From Rickettsiella endosymbiont of Rhagonycha lignosa (GTDB lineage: Bacteria; Pseudomonadota; Gammaproteobacteria; Diplorickettsiales; Diplorickettsiaceae): a stretch of DNA of 64,000 nt. The DNA lies in the NCBI RefSeq assembly GCF_964031165.1, contig NZ_OZ035011.1, forward strand, positions 1,106,001-1,170,000. Direction: 5' to 3'. This document shows positions 27,446 through 37,900 of the stretch, one piece after another (position 1 is the stretch's first letter; each line of letters begins with the position of its first letter). Below the pieces are notes generated by a model. The model saw only the letters and a program-made list of their open reading frames with translations. It had not been told where the DNA came from and searched no databases. The position numbers and the translations under genes are program-made.

Positions 27446-30400
27446 TTATCTTTGATTGCTTACTCGGTGCGCAGTATCATTTTCATCCTCATTCACCACA
27501 AACCAGGGAGTAAATAAACCCTCACGCAAATACCCTTTAGCCGTTTTTACTCGATATTCACGCCCCAACGCATCATAGTAATAAGTATCTGCATACAGGT
27601 TGTGGCGGGCGCTGTCGTCACTCAGATAACGCCAGTTGTCAAGAAAAAAAGGCTGATAGGCGCGCACAAGCTGTCCTTTAGCGTCATATTCTACCCGTCC
27701 AGAGATAGCCCAACGGTTTTCTGTATGTATTACGACCGGTCTGCCATCACTGCCAGTCACTAAACTGCCATTTTCTGCACGTTGCCAAGCCTCACCTGCC
27801 TCATGACGCACTGCAGTTTGTAACTGACGTCCAAAACCGTCGCTGAATGTAATAACTTGGCCTATTTGCTGTGCTGGATCCTGATCATAGCGATCCGTTG
27901 CTAGCGACAATATATGTGCAGGTATACGTACCATGGACTGAATAGCTTTTCGCTGAGTCGCTTCTCCCTGACGCTCTAGCCAACGACGATAAGCCAGCGC
28001 ACAAATGAGTTTATCTTCCGTAATGACGCCTGCTTCGCGTAAAAGCTGCCATTGTACCTCATCCTCTTGTCTACTAATCCTTTCTGCACTAGGCATCCAA
28101 CTGAGTAGTGCATAAACCATACAGTTTGCAACCGGAATACCTGGCTTTAGTGCTAAGCCTTCAGCAATAGAACTAGGTAATGTAAACGGTTTTTCTTCAG
28201 GTGGGGTATAACCCTGTATTTGATTACCTTCCCATCCCCAGAATCGACTAGAAGAGACTTGACCCAGTGCGGTCAATGTCACCTGACTTTGGTTGTCATT
28301 GATATCGGTTATTCGGATAGGTGTTAGGAAACGGTAGTCATAAACTGCCTCGGTGTTAAAACCCGCCGCATCCTGTATTCTAATAACCACACAGTAATGC
28401 GAATCCCAACTCAATACGCTGTTACCGGTCAATAAGGTATTGCGCTGTGCTAGCGGGCGATAAAAAGTTTCCGCGCCAGCATATTCGGTATAGCCTTGTC
28501 GAGTGACCCAAACATCCGACTCAGCCTCTTCACGGAAAGGCCGTGCAGTCTGCCTATAGCCGCCCTTTATCAGCTGTTCATGCAATTCCTCTGCACTTAT
28601 TACGCCATTAAAAGTCAGCAAATTTTGTTCATCGAAAGCCGTTTTTTCCGTATAAGCAACTAGAGCCGGTATCGTGGGTTTTTCATCAGGACCCTTATAA
28701 GCCACACGCCTATATCCCAGAAAACTCTGGGTTGTACCGGGCCCAATTAAACTGCTTTCTGCATTAAGTGTTTCCAGCGATAAGCCGTTATGCGGCACCT
28801 CACTCGCATGATATTCCCAGGCATCACTGCGCATCACATCGGTCAGGCCCAAAACCTGTCTATCCTTTTCGATGAGATGATAATAGGCTTGCCGTTGTCG
28901 AGTCAGATGCAATACCTGCTGCTGCTCATCATAACTGCTGTCAAAAAGTGTCTCTGGTAATGTGTCAGGATAAGGAGAGAGAGGCAGTTTTGGCCGGCGT
29001 GGATAAGTAATATCCACCGTTTCCAACGGGAAACCATAGTGATCACTTTTCAATACGACTTGCTGGCTACAGCGCGGATCACAGGGAACCCGTTCATACT
29101 GATAACTACGGGTTTCAATCACTGATATCCAGCTTGATAGTTCATTGTCTTGCAAGCCCGTCAGCCTTCGAACCTGTAAGCGATTATCAACAATAGTATA
29201 AGGCCGATCCGAGTACTCAGAATCATCATCTGCATAAACCTCGCTGTGTAATAATTGCCCCTTCATCGCCCGATGCAACCAATAGCTTTCATCATTTTTA
29301 GGAGTAATAACCTGATCACTTTTTGTCTCGTTATCATAACGGGTAAACCGGACTAAAAAATCCGGAAAAGCTTGTTCATCCCTGCGCCAAAACTCAAGAG
29401 AAAGTTGCGCATCTACTGCGACTACTCCGGTTGCAAACCAGTTAATAGTTCGTGCTGGATAAATCGTGGGCGTTACCGATCGATTTGTTGCCTGTGCAAA
29501 AATATCCATATCGATCTGGGTTACCTGAGCAAATCCTCGAAACTCGTGTTCTTTACCATCCCACACGCCATGCGCATAGGTTTGTACAGTGCTCAAGCGA
29601 TTCCCTGTAATTTCATCCAGTTTTTCTATCCGCCATAGCAAATGCATAGGAAATGGTAAGTGGCAGTTTATTAATTGATTTTTTTCCTCGGCACGGTGTT
29701 TCTCATCTAACCAAAACTGTGCTGAGCTGCGGTAAAACAGTGTGGTATCAGCACCCAAATTGTTGTTCATCACATTCAACAACCAAGGTTTATGTTGAGC
29801 CAGATCCAGGCGCCAATGCACAGGAGACATATGCGGTACCGTCAAAATAAGACTCGAAATGCCCAGTCCCTGTGTATCTGCAATCTGCAGCAAGCAGGTT
29901 CTATCAAACCTCACGCCTGGGGGTAAGGGGATACATAGAGGCGCACGAAAGTAATTACCACTCTCGTTTAAAAATAGCTCCAAAAAATTGCTATGTGCAT
30001 AAAGAATGTCAGTGGTCCCAGAGCCATCAATGTCCGCAAGGTACAATTGACTTGGATTAAATATTTCTGCCGACGGCTTAAATCCAGTTAACAATAGGGG
30101 AGGCCCAAAACATCCATGTCCCAGGTTCGGCCAGCAACGTACTGCGACGGCAGAAATCTCGACCAAATGTACTTGACCTGATCCCAGCATATCCGCAAAC
30201 GCCACCAATTTTTTTACATCTGCTCCGGGAATGGGTAGCGTTATATCGCCCGACTGAATAACATTCACCCCTGTATGCCATCCATCTCGATGTTTGGCGT
30301 ACAGGCGCACACTACGCGGACCAATCAGTACCAGATCCGCCAAGCCCTCCCCAAGCAAATCAGCCAGCTGTGCCTGTGGGTGAAAGTATTCAAGCGGTAA

Positions 30401-31891
30401 GGCAGAAATAGGTATAAATTTTGACCATTGTCTATCGACCTCCATACTATGGTAGCCTCGAATGCTGGGCGTCGTTACCACCCAATCTAAACGGCCATCC
30501 CCGTTAATATCCATCAACATAACCGCCTGTTGCTGGCTAGGGATTTGTGGCAACGGCTTCATTGCACCATATAGCACCGCATCATCTTCGCCGCGTGTCG
30601 GTGACCGATACCACCATGCTCCGGGCAAATTCTGATAGAGCACACCGGGTAAACCTTCGCCATATAAATCCACCAGTTGATAAGGCTGTTGGCCATTCAG
30701 TCCAGCCAACTGAGACATCGGTTGCCAAACTGGAATTTGTGTTGTATCAAGGCGTTGATAATCAAACTCCAAAGGCGGCATGCTAACCGGCGTATCATCG
30801 TCCTCATGTGCTAGCAAACGCACAGAAATCAGCAAAGTGAGACTGCTATTTAGGTCATAACCCAGAATAAGACGAGAAATCAGTGCGGGCACTTCCGCAG
30901 GGTTGTCTTCTCCTGCCAATGCTTGCAAGCGATGAAACATAAGTACCTGCTGACACAAGCGACGCGTACGCACTTCAAACCCATAATCAAAACGAGAAAA
31001 ACAATCTGGACGAACATTCCAAGACGCTTTAGCCTGAAAATCGGGTACAGTAAAGATTGAAGAGTCACGCTCGCCATAATCAAATACCAAATGAAATAGC
31101 CATTGACTATCCTTAGGTAATGCCTCGTCCAATGCAAATAAACTATTCCGCGGCGTGATGTTACCGTAATTAATCTGCGCAAGATAACGCTGCGCACTCG
31201 CTTGAGGATGCTGTTGTTTTTCATGCTGCTCACAACCAACTTCATCCTCTGCACGGTACTGATAATAGATATGCTCGCCGCTAGGTGTTACTGTTTCTTC
31301 CAGCAACCACTGAGCAATCTGTTTGTCGTTCGTGGGATTTGCTACCCGAGCATGCGCATGCTTACCAAAAATATGTATCTGGCCATCCGGACTATACATC
31401 ACCCAAAATGGACTTTCCGTATCCTCCACCACAGGCTGCCAATATTCCAAGCGGCTGAAGTCATAAATAATACGTGGCCGATAACAAGTAACTGTATAGG
31501 CTTCCGAGAGCATTACACCTTGTAAAATATTGCTGGTCCGTTTATCTGCTGATCCCATATCATCGGGAGCAATCATCAGCACCTCTCCCATCGGATCTAA
31601 AAAAGTATCCGTATCATTGTACCGTGGCACACCGTGTGAACTACGTAAACGGATCGATGTAGGTTGGCATTGCCATCCCATGCCAAAAGGACCATTACCC
31701 GACCTACTAGCGTAAGTCAGGGATAAGTCAGGTGCCACGCCACGTCCGCTTGATATAGGTAAAGGCAAGGACAGCGAGGCCGTGCCATCTGGCCCCGCTG
31801 GATTAAGATTGCCTCCCATACCCTTGATAGTTCCGCCGCCTTTGGGTAAGGACAACGAGGCCACATTCACATCCTGTGAATTTTGCTGCAT
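27446..31891 (-). CDS. tcdB: Tc toxin subunit B (SpvB/TcdB-type)
   Basis: TcB binds the TcA pore and, with TcC, encloses the toxin domain. The 1481 residues start with the diagnostic SpvB-type N-terminus (SLSLPKGGGTIKGMGGNL, then GTASLSLPLPISSGRG and GNGPFGMGW). FG-GAP-like blades with Asp-rich loops follow at about 405-620 (DINGDGRLDWV, DIDGSGTTDILYA); these form the propeller that gates release into TcA. The TcdB middle regions come next (VQTYAHGVWDGKEHEFRGFAQV). The C-terminal RHS-like part (YYYDALGREYRV) continues structurally into TcC. The length is normal for the family. It begins 42 bp after tcA with its own AAGGAAA site, supporting a three-gene operon. No truncation is seen. Confidence 0.94.
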   Translation of the reverse strand: MQQNSQDVNVASLSLPKGGGTIKGMGGNLNPAGPDGTASLSLPLPISSGRGVAPDLSLTYASRSGNGPFGMGWQCQPTSIRLRSSHGVPRYNDTDTFLDPMGEVLMIAPDDMGSADKRTSNILQGVMLSEAYTVTCYRPRIIYDFSRLEYWQPVVEDTESPFWVMYSPDGQIHIFGKHAHARVANPTNDKQIAQWLLEETVTPSGEHIYYQYRAEDEVGCEQHEKQQHPQASAQRYLAQINYGNITPRNSLFALDEALPKDSQWLFHLVFDYGERDSSIFTVPDFQAKASWNVRPDCFSRFDYGFEVRTRRLCQQVLMFHRLQALAGEDNPAEVPALISRLILGYDLNSSLTLLISVRLLAHEDDDTPVSMPPLEFDYQRLDTTQIPVWQPMSQLAGLNGQQPYQLVDLYGEGLPGVLYQNLPGAWWYRSPTRGEDDAVLYGAMKPLPQIPSQQQAVMLMDINGDGRLDWVVTTPSIRGYHSMEVDRQWSKFIPISALPLEYFHPQAQLADLLGEGLADLVLIGPRSVRLYAKHRDGWHTGVNVIQSGDITLPIPGADVKKLVAFADMLGSGQVHLVEISAVAVRCWPNLGHGCFGPPLLLTGFKPSAEIFNPSQLYLADIDGSGTTDILYAHSNFLELFLNESGNYFRAPLCIPLPPGVRFDRTCLLQIADTQGLGISSLILTVPHMSPVHWRLDLAQHKPWLLNVMNNNLGADTTLFYRSSAQFWLDEKHRAEEKNQLINCHLPFPMHLLWRIEKLDEITGNRLSTVQTYAHGVWDGKEHEFRGFAQVTQIDMDIFAQATNRSVTPTIYPARTINWFATGVVAVDAQLSLEFWRRDEQAFPDFLVRFTRYDNETKSDQVITPKNDESYWLHRAMKGQLLHSEVYADDDSEYSDRPYTIVDNRLQVRRLTGLQDNELSSWISVIETRSYQYERVPCDPRCSQQVVLKSDHYGFPLETVDITYPRRPKLPLSPYPDTLPETLFDSSYDEQQQVLHLTRQRQAYYHLIEKDRQVLGLTDVMRSDAWEYHASEVPHNGLSLETLNAESSLIGPGTTQSFLGYRRVAYKGPDEKPTIPALVAYTEKTAFDEQNLLTFNGVISAEELHEQLIKGGYRQTARPFREEAESDVWVTRQGYTEYAGAETFYRPLAQRNTLLTGNSVLSWDSHYCVVIRIQDAAGFNTEAVYDYRFLTPIRITDINDNQSQVTLTALGQVSSSRFWGWEGNQIQGYTPPEEKPFTLPSSIAEGLALKPGIPVANCMVYALLSWMPSAERISRQEDEVQWQLLREAGVITEDKLICALAYRRWLERQGEATQRKAIQSMVRIPAHILSLATDRYDQDPAQQIGQVITFSDGFGRQLQTAVRHEAGEAWQRAENGSLVTGSDGRPVVIHTENRWAISGRVEYDAKGQLVRAYQPFFLDNWRYLSDDSARHNLYADTYYYDALGREYRVKTAKGYLREGLFTPWFVVNEDENDTAHRVSNQR

Positions 31892-31933
31892 ATAAAGTTT
31901 CCTTAAGTTAATCCTTTAACTTGAGTCAATCAT

Positions 31934-34900
31934 TTAATGACGAATCGTATAACGAATATGCAGAATAATATCGTTGAGACTCTTCAACATCTCGGCTTGC
32001 TTACCCATCGCATGCGGGAAGCTCAAACTGAGCGAGCTATTGTCATTCACCGGTATCCCTTCAAAGGGCAGATATTTCGCATCATTGAAATCTAACACAA
32101 ATTGACCACTATCATTGATGCCATGTGAAACCGCCAATGCTTTACAACCACGCGGCATCACCACACTACCGCCGTAATTCAGCACGGCTTGCACATCCTG
32201 ATAAGGGCCCACCAGCGTAGGTAAGGTAACGCTAATTTGTTTGATACGGCGTACCGCACCCAAATCCCCCGGGTAATCATCTTGGATTTTCAAATCCGCT
32301 AACCGCACGGAGGCATGCAACTGCTCTTTTGTGATACGTAAACCATTACTCTCTGTCCCGGTACTACCCGACCCTGTCTTCAGCAAAGCCTGAACCTTGT
32401 CATTAAAAATAAATTTATCCGCTTCGCCCAAACCCGCATAAACTTCCGCTAAAGACACCGTACGGATCACTTCCAAGGCCCGATCATCCTTTTCCAGATA
32501 TGATTTTTCCATTTGCACGAGATTCAGCATCAGCGTCTCACCGGCCAGTAGACCGGCGTACGTCCCTTGCCAGGCACCCGGCTTAATAAAACTTGCCTCA
32601 GCGTCATTCAGTTCATATTGATACGCTTGTTCAGCCATCAAACAGCGGGAAACGGTCAGATCATAAAATTGATAATAAATAGCGGCTAGTCGCCCGCGCA
32701 GCCAGTTATACAATGCCTTGTTAGTGAACTTACTCTGCAAAATAGTCAGCTGTGCTTGCGTTTGCGTCTGTTGAGTTTCTAAATAATCTTTCTGCAGTAA
32801 CGCCGCTTTACGACGTATCTGCAAAGTATCTAATTGGGCATTAAGCTGTTTTATTTCAAACTCAGCATTATTGCGCTGGGTTTCCCATTCCTGCTGACGG
32901 CGACGGTATATTTCAGACTGGCTAATTTTATTCGCAGCCGTCAGCGTGGCTGCTGCGCCAATCTCGATACCGATACCGGTAGCATTAAACAATGCACCCC
33001 AGCGAGAGCCACCTACCGCAAAACCATAGATATTTGGCACCAAGTCAGCCGCTGCAGCTGCCATATACAGTGTCTTACCACTGGTGCTCAGTACCGATGA
33101 GGATAAGTACAGGTCCATCGCTTGTTTTTCACCGCTATTAACATTTTCATTATACAGTGCCCTAAAACTGTTAAAGCGAGACTGCGCACTATTGAGCCCC
33201 TCCTGCAGTACGGCTTGGTCGGCATCAATTTCACTAACCACTTGATTCTGCACCTGGATACTCTGCAAAGCCAATTCACTGCCCTGAGTTTGCAGCAGTT
33301 CAGTTAGAGCCTCCGCGTCTTGCCTCTCGGTAATACTGAGCAGTGTGTTCCCAAACTGTGTTAGCTGGGCAACTGCACCCTTGGCATTCTCCAAGATAAT
33401 CGCAAAACGGTACAATGGCATTACCGCCTTCGGCAAATTCCCGCCACCTTGTGAGGCAGTCACTGCCGCGCTCAGCAGCGCAGCCGGGTTAGCGGGTGTT
33501 GCATAAATGGACAAGCTTAGCGGTTGTCCATCAATCGACAGATTATGACGCAGGTTGTATAACCTCTGTGCCAGCGTTTGCCAGTAAGCTTGCAGCTTTT
33601 CATTCAGCTGCGGAAGGAACAGCGCGGTTAACGAATTCGCCGTACGCGGCGCTGGTAGTTCCACTTGTTGGTACAATTGCAGTAAAACTCGCTGATAGGT
33701 ATTGTGGGTCGTCAAACTCGCCGCCTCATCCAGCCGCGGCTCGGGCCAGCTTGCCTCCTGCGAAATATAAGACTCCTCACCCAACAAGCTTAATGCCTGC
33801 ATATACCACATTTTGGCTTCGTTCAGCGTATCTCGCTCCAGCTGACGATAAGCCGCATCGCCGCGCGCTATCAATAAATCCAGCGCTTTCATAAACGTAG
33901 CTACTTTGTAATGCATCGGATCGTTCTGAGCCACTGCATCTGGATCCACCGAATCCAACGGATTGGCGTTCCAAGAGGTGTTCTCCTCTAGCGGCCGGAC
34001 ATTCCAATAATAATCCTGTAATTCACCGCGCAGCATATATCCCGCTGGGTTCCAGATATACTCTAGCCAACGGCGGGCTTCGGTGAAATTCTGCTCTTGC
34101 AACAGCCGTTGAAACACCATCATCGGTGTGTAATAGAACATCTCCCAGAAATACAGCGCATTCGCACCGCTAAAATCCATTGGCTCTCTATACGCATTCA
34201 ATAAGGACCCATTTGCTGCTGGATTGCTAGCTGCTGTATAGCCAGCCAAGGTAAGATGATTACCCACTTTTTTAATCTGCAGCGTACCTATTAACTTCCG
34301 ACCCTGGTCACAGCTCAAATACATCTTAAGACCTTCAGATAGATCGTAAGGAAAATTGATAACATTGTAAAAAGGGGATTGTGTACTTGATAATGGCACA
34401 AACAGAACCACATCCTGTGAAGAATCTGTTAAGGAGCCCTGCCAAAAATCATAATAACCCAGCTCACCTTCAGCCTCGAGTCCGCGCCAAAAGGTAATTC
34501 TAGCACGGCGGGAATTACCATGGACACTCGCATCATAACGCGGCAGTATGACGCTCATATAACCACCATCCCCCATCGGCGGCTCAGGCAATTTCTGTGT
34601 ATTTAGTGTTAATACCGTATCAATGCCCAGATCGGCACGCTCAATTAGTTGCGTAGCAAACAAGGTATTAAGCCGCGTCCGATACGGGCCGCTTTGCATA
34701 TATTGCGCACCATTTATATTTTTATCCAATATAATGGAGGAACTATTTTTTTCTTCTTTTACAACTTTTTTTATTGGCTGGACGTCCAGAATTATAGTCG
34801 CGAGGTTGCTGGCTTTTTTACCAGTACTATTTTCTGCGATGAAGAGACAGGTTACATTTAAAAGATCTATCATACCTTTGTTAGGAATTAGCATCTCTAC

Positions 34901-37900
34901 CCTATTAAAGGCATACACCATTTTTCTTGGATCAAGCATCGGCAATCGACTGCACCAATCGCGAGCATTACCTACTACCTTTTTTCCAGGAGCCGAAATA
35001 TTAAAGGTCACCCTTGCTGGATCAAATAACGAAATTTTTTGGTGGCTTTGTTCATATTGAGTATAAATAGTAACTCGATCGTTTGGATCATCAAACTCCA
35101 CGTTGAGAGTATTTATTTTCCCTTCATTACCACCTTTAATTGCCTGTGAAGAACTAATAATTATTTTTTCTCCATCATAGGGTACAACAATCCGGATATA
35201 CGACAGAAACTCATCATTCTCTCGAATAGTTATCTGTTTCTCTGGGGGATTTGCTAAATAAATGATAAAATAAGGTTCAAAATAATCCTTTCTATCACCG
35301 CCAACCCTTACAACAAGTCTTGCATCAGTGGCTGATCCTCCCTGAGTTATGTTAATGGTTTGCTTGTCGTAGAAACATAAGTAATCGCTCCCAACCAGCC
35401 CTTCGTCTACCACCACTATCTGATGAAATAACAATAGATCATCGCTAGTTAAATTCTTGTTATGCATTATGTTGAATGTAAGGGAAAGCCCGAAATGGAT
35501 GTTCTCATCCGTCACCAAACAATCAATAGCTTCTATCTCGGTGTCAAACGTAAAACAGTCGTTGACTTCTCGTTTAGACTGCTTAACCGATACAACGCGA
35601 TTATCTTTTTCACTAATCAAACTCAGATTGATTTTTCTTGTTGTAGGGGTATCCAGCTGATTGCTTATTAGAGGTATAAGATTTTTTCGCTCACCCGCAT
35701 TAATTTCAGAAATTGACATGTCGTAAAGAACGAAAAACCCCTTTCCTTCAAACTTATCAGGTTCGGGATAAGTCTCTTGTTTTTTGTAGAAGAAAATTAC
35801 TAAGGCAGTCCCGGCACTGGATCCTGTTACATTGTATTTATATTCTGCGCAAAACAAACCTGTAGCATTATTTAGCATAGGTGTCTCACTGACAGCTTCA
35901 ATATATTCTGTGACATTGAAAGTAAACGGGGATGCCCAACTGCCGTCGTAACGAAGATGCGAGAGTTTGCAATGGTAGTAAACGATATCAGTGCTCGCAT
36001 CTTCATTTTTACGAACCTCTTGCTCAATCCAAATCACATACAGTCTTGACTTATAGAGTACCGGACGTATGAAGCCCTGGTGGGGAACCATCGCACACAC
36101 AATTTCATTCCACTCGCCCCACGCATTCGCTGCAAACTTTCCTTTACTGGCTTTGCTGTGATCAACCTTACGCCAGTAATAACGCTTAGGCTCGGTTTGA
36201 CTATAACCAATGAAGTAAGTTAAACCCTCATCAACATCTACATTATTATGATAACCACTGGTCACATTCAAATTCGCTACATCTTCAAAGGCCGCCAGAT
36301 AATTTCTGAATCCTTCCTCGACCGTATCGGTATTCAGCTGACTCTGTGAGATCTGCTGTAACAAATCATTCATCATTTTTGTCTGACCTATCCGCAAGGT
36401 CGGGTCAATATAGTTTTCTGGGTAATAGACCAGTAACGATACCCCAGCCCAGGTACTATAACGCTTATTATAGGTTTCCCAGTCGCTAAAAAATTGACGT
36501 GTTCTGACCCGTTCGGAAGCGTTTTCTTCGACACCACTCAGGGTCCGATTGACATACAACTGAATGCTGGCAATCGCTTCAGCGAGACGCGTGGTCTTAA
36601 CCTGGGCAGAAACCTGATTATCAATCAGCAAATAGCTGTACAACTCATCCCGACTCGTAACCCAACTAGGCGCCATTTTTTTGATGTAATACGCACTAAG
36701 CGCTGCACTGCTGGACTCATCCAAGAAGGCTTGTAAATCAGCCGTTTGTTGATCATTCAATCCAGCCTGTAGCAACGTGCTGACAGCACGCCAGTCGCTG
36801 AAGCTTGGCGTTGGCGTATTAGATTCGGCAATATATTTCAACTTAATAAGGGACGCCACACCGTCTGGCGTAATCCCCAGTGTCGCCGCCACATCCAGCC
36901 ACTGCAGCGTCGCATCTACGGTTTTCCAGTCGCTGAACAGCACCGATGTGCTACCCGTTTGTTGCAGTGCCTGCGCAACTTCCAGAGCGTCGAGTGTCAA
37001 GGCCACGGCCAACTGTTCTGTCGTCAGTGTCCCTAAACCTAACGCTGTCAGCACTTCCGTTGCATAACTTCCACACTGATTAATCCACGCGTGGAAACGC
37101 GTCAGTGCCTGCAACGTCGTAAGGTCATGTGGCAAGCTTTCCCCTGCCTGGAATTGTTGCGGTTGGGTTACCAACAACGACAGCTCGCTGGCACTGAGCC
37201 CAGTATTGCGCACAATCAATGACAGTTGACCCATTACCTGGCAGAACGCCACCATATTCATAGTCTCGTCAGCCGAACGGGTATCCTGCCTAACCAGTTG
37301 CATGAAAGCATCAAAGCTCAGTCCCTGTGGCTGCAGTTGATTGATCCATCGTAGAATTGCAGTGGCTGTTTCTGCAGAATCCAGTTGGGTTGCGGCCGCA
37401 ATAAACGGCGCAGCCGCGCTAATTAATTCAGCACCGGAAAGTAACTCATCGGACACACCGTTACGCAACGTGGTGATAAGATTCTCAATATCCGGCGTCA
37501 GCGTCATACTGTAGTTATTGGTCAGCATCAGGTACACGTCACTAACGACCCAACGTTGCCTACTCAGCCATTGCGTGCACTGAAACAGAAAATACACCCA
37601 TGACACGAGCTCCATATCAGACAAATCTACAAGCGCTCGCCCCGCATAAGAAGAAATTGACAGCAGCATGGACAACTCATTCACCGTCAAATGATGCAAC
37701 TTGGCCAGCAGTCGCACGCGATACAGCGCAGACAGGTTTTTCATGGAACAACTAAACGATGTGTTCTCTCCTCCGCTAGCCAGCTTCCACAGTGTATACA
37801 ATTCTGTATCATTAACCTGGAACGCCCGCTTTAATACCCCGAGACGGAAATAATCATCGGATACTCCGGGTGTTAAATCCAGACTCATGTTATCAGCAGA

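Noticed and set aside
33496-33894. Long antisense frames within the Tc operon (for example 33496-33894, 34623-35060, 31202-31525)
   Set aside because: They lie opposite well-supported Tc coding sequence and have no recognisable domains, as expected for shadows in a higher-GC gene.
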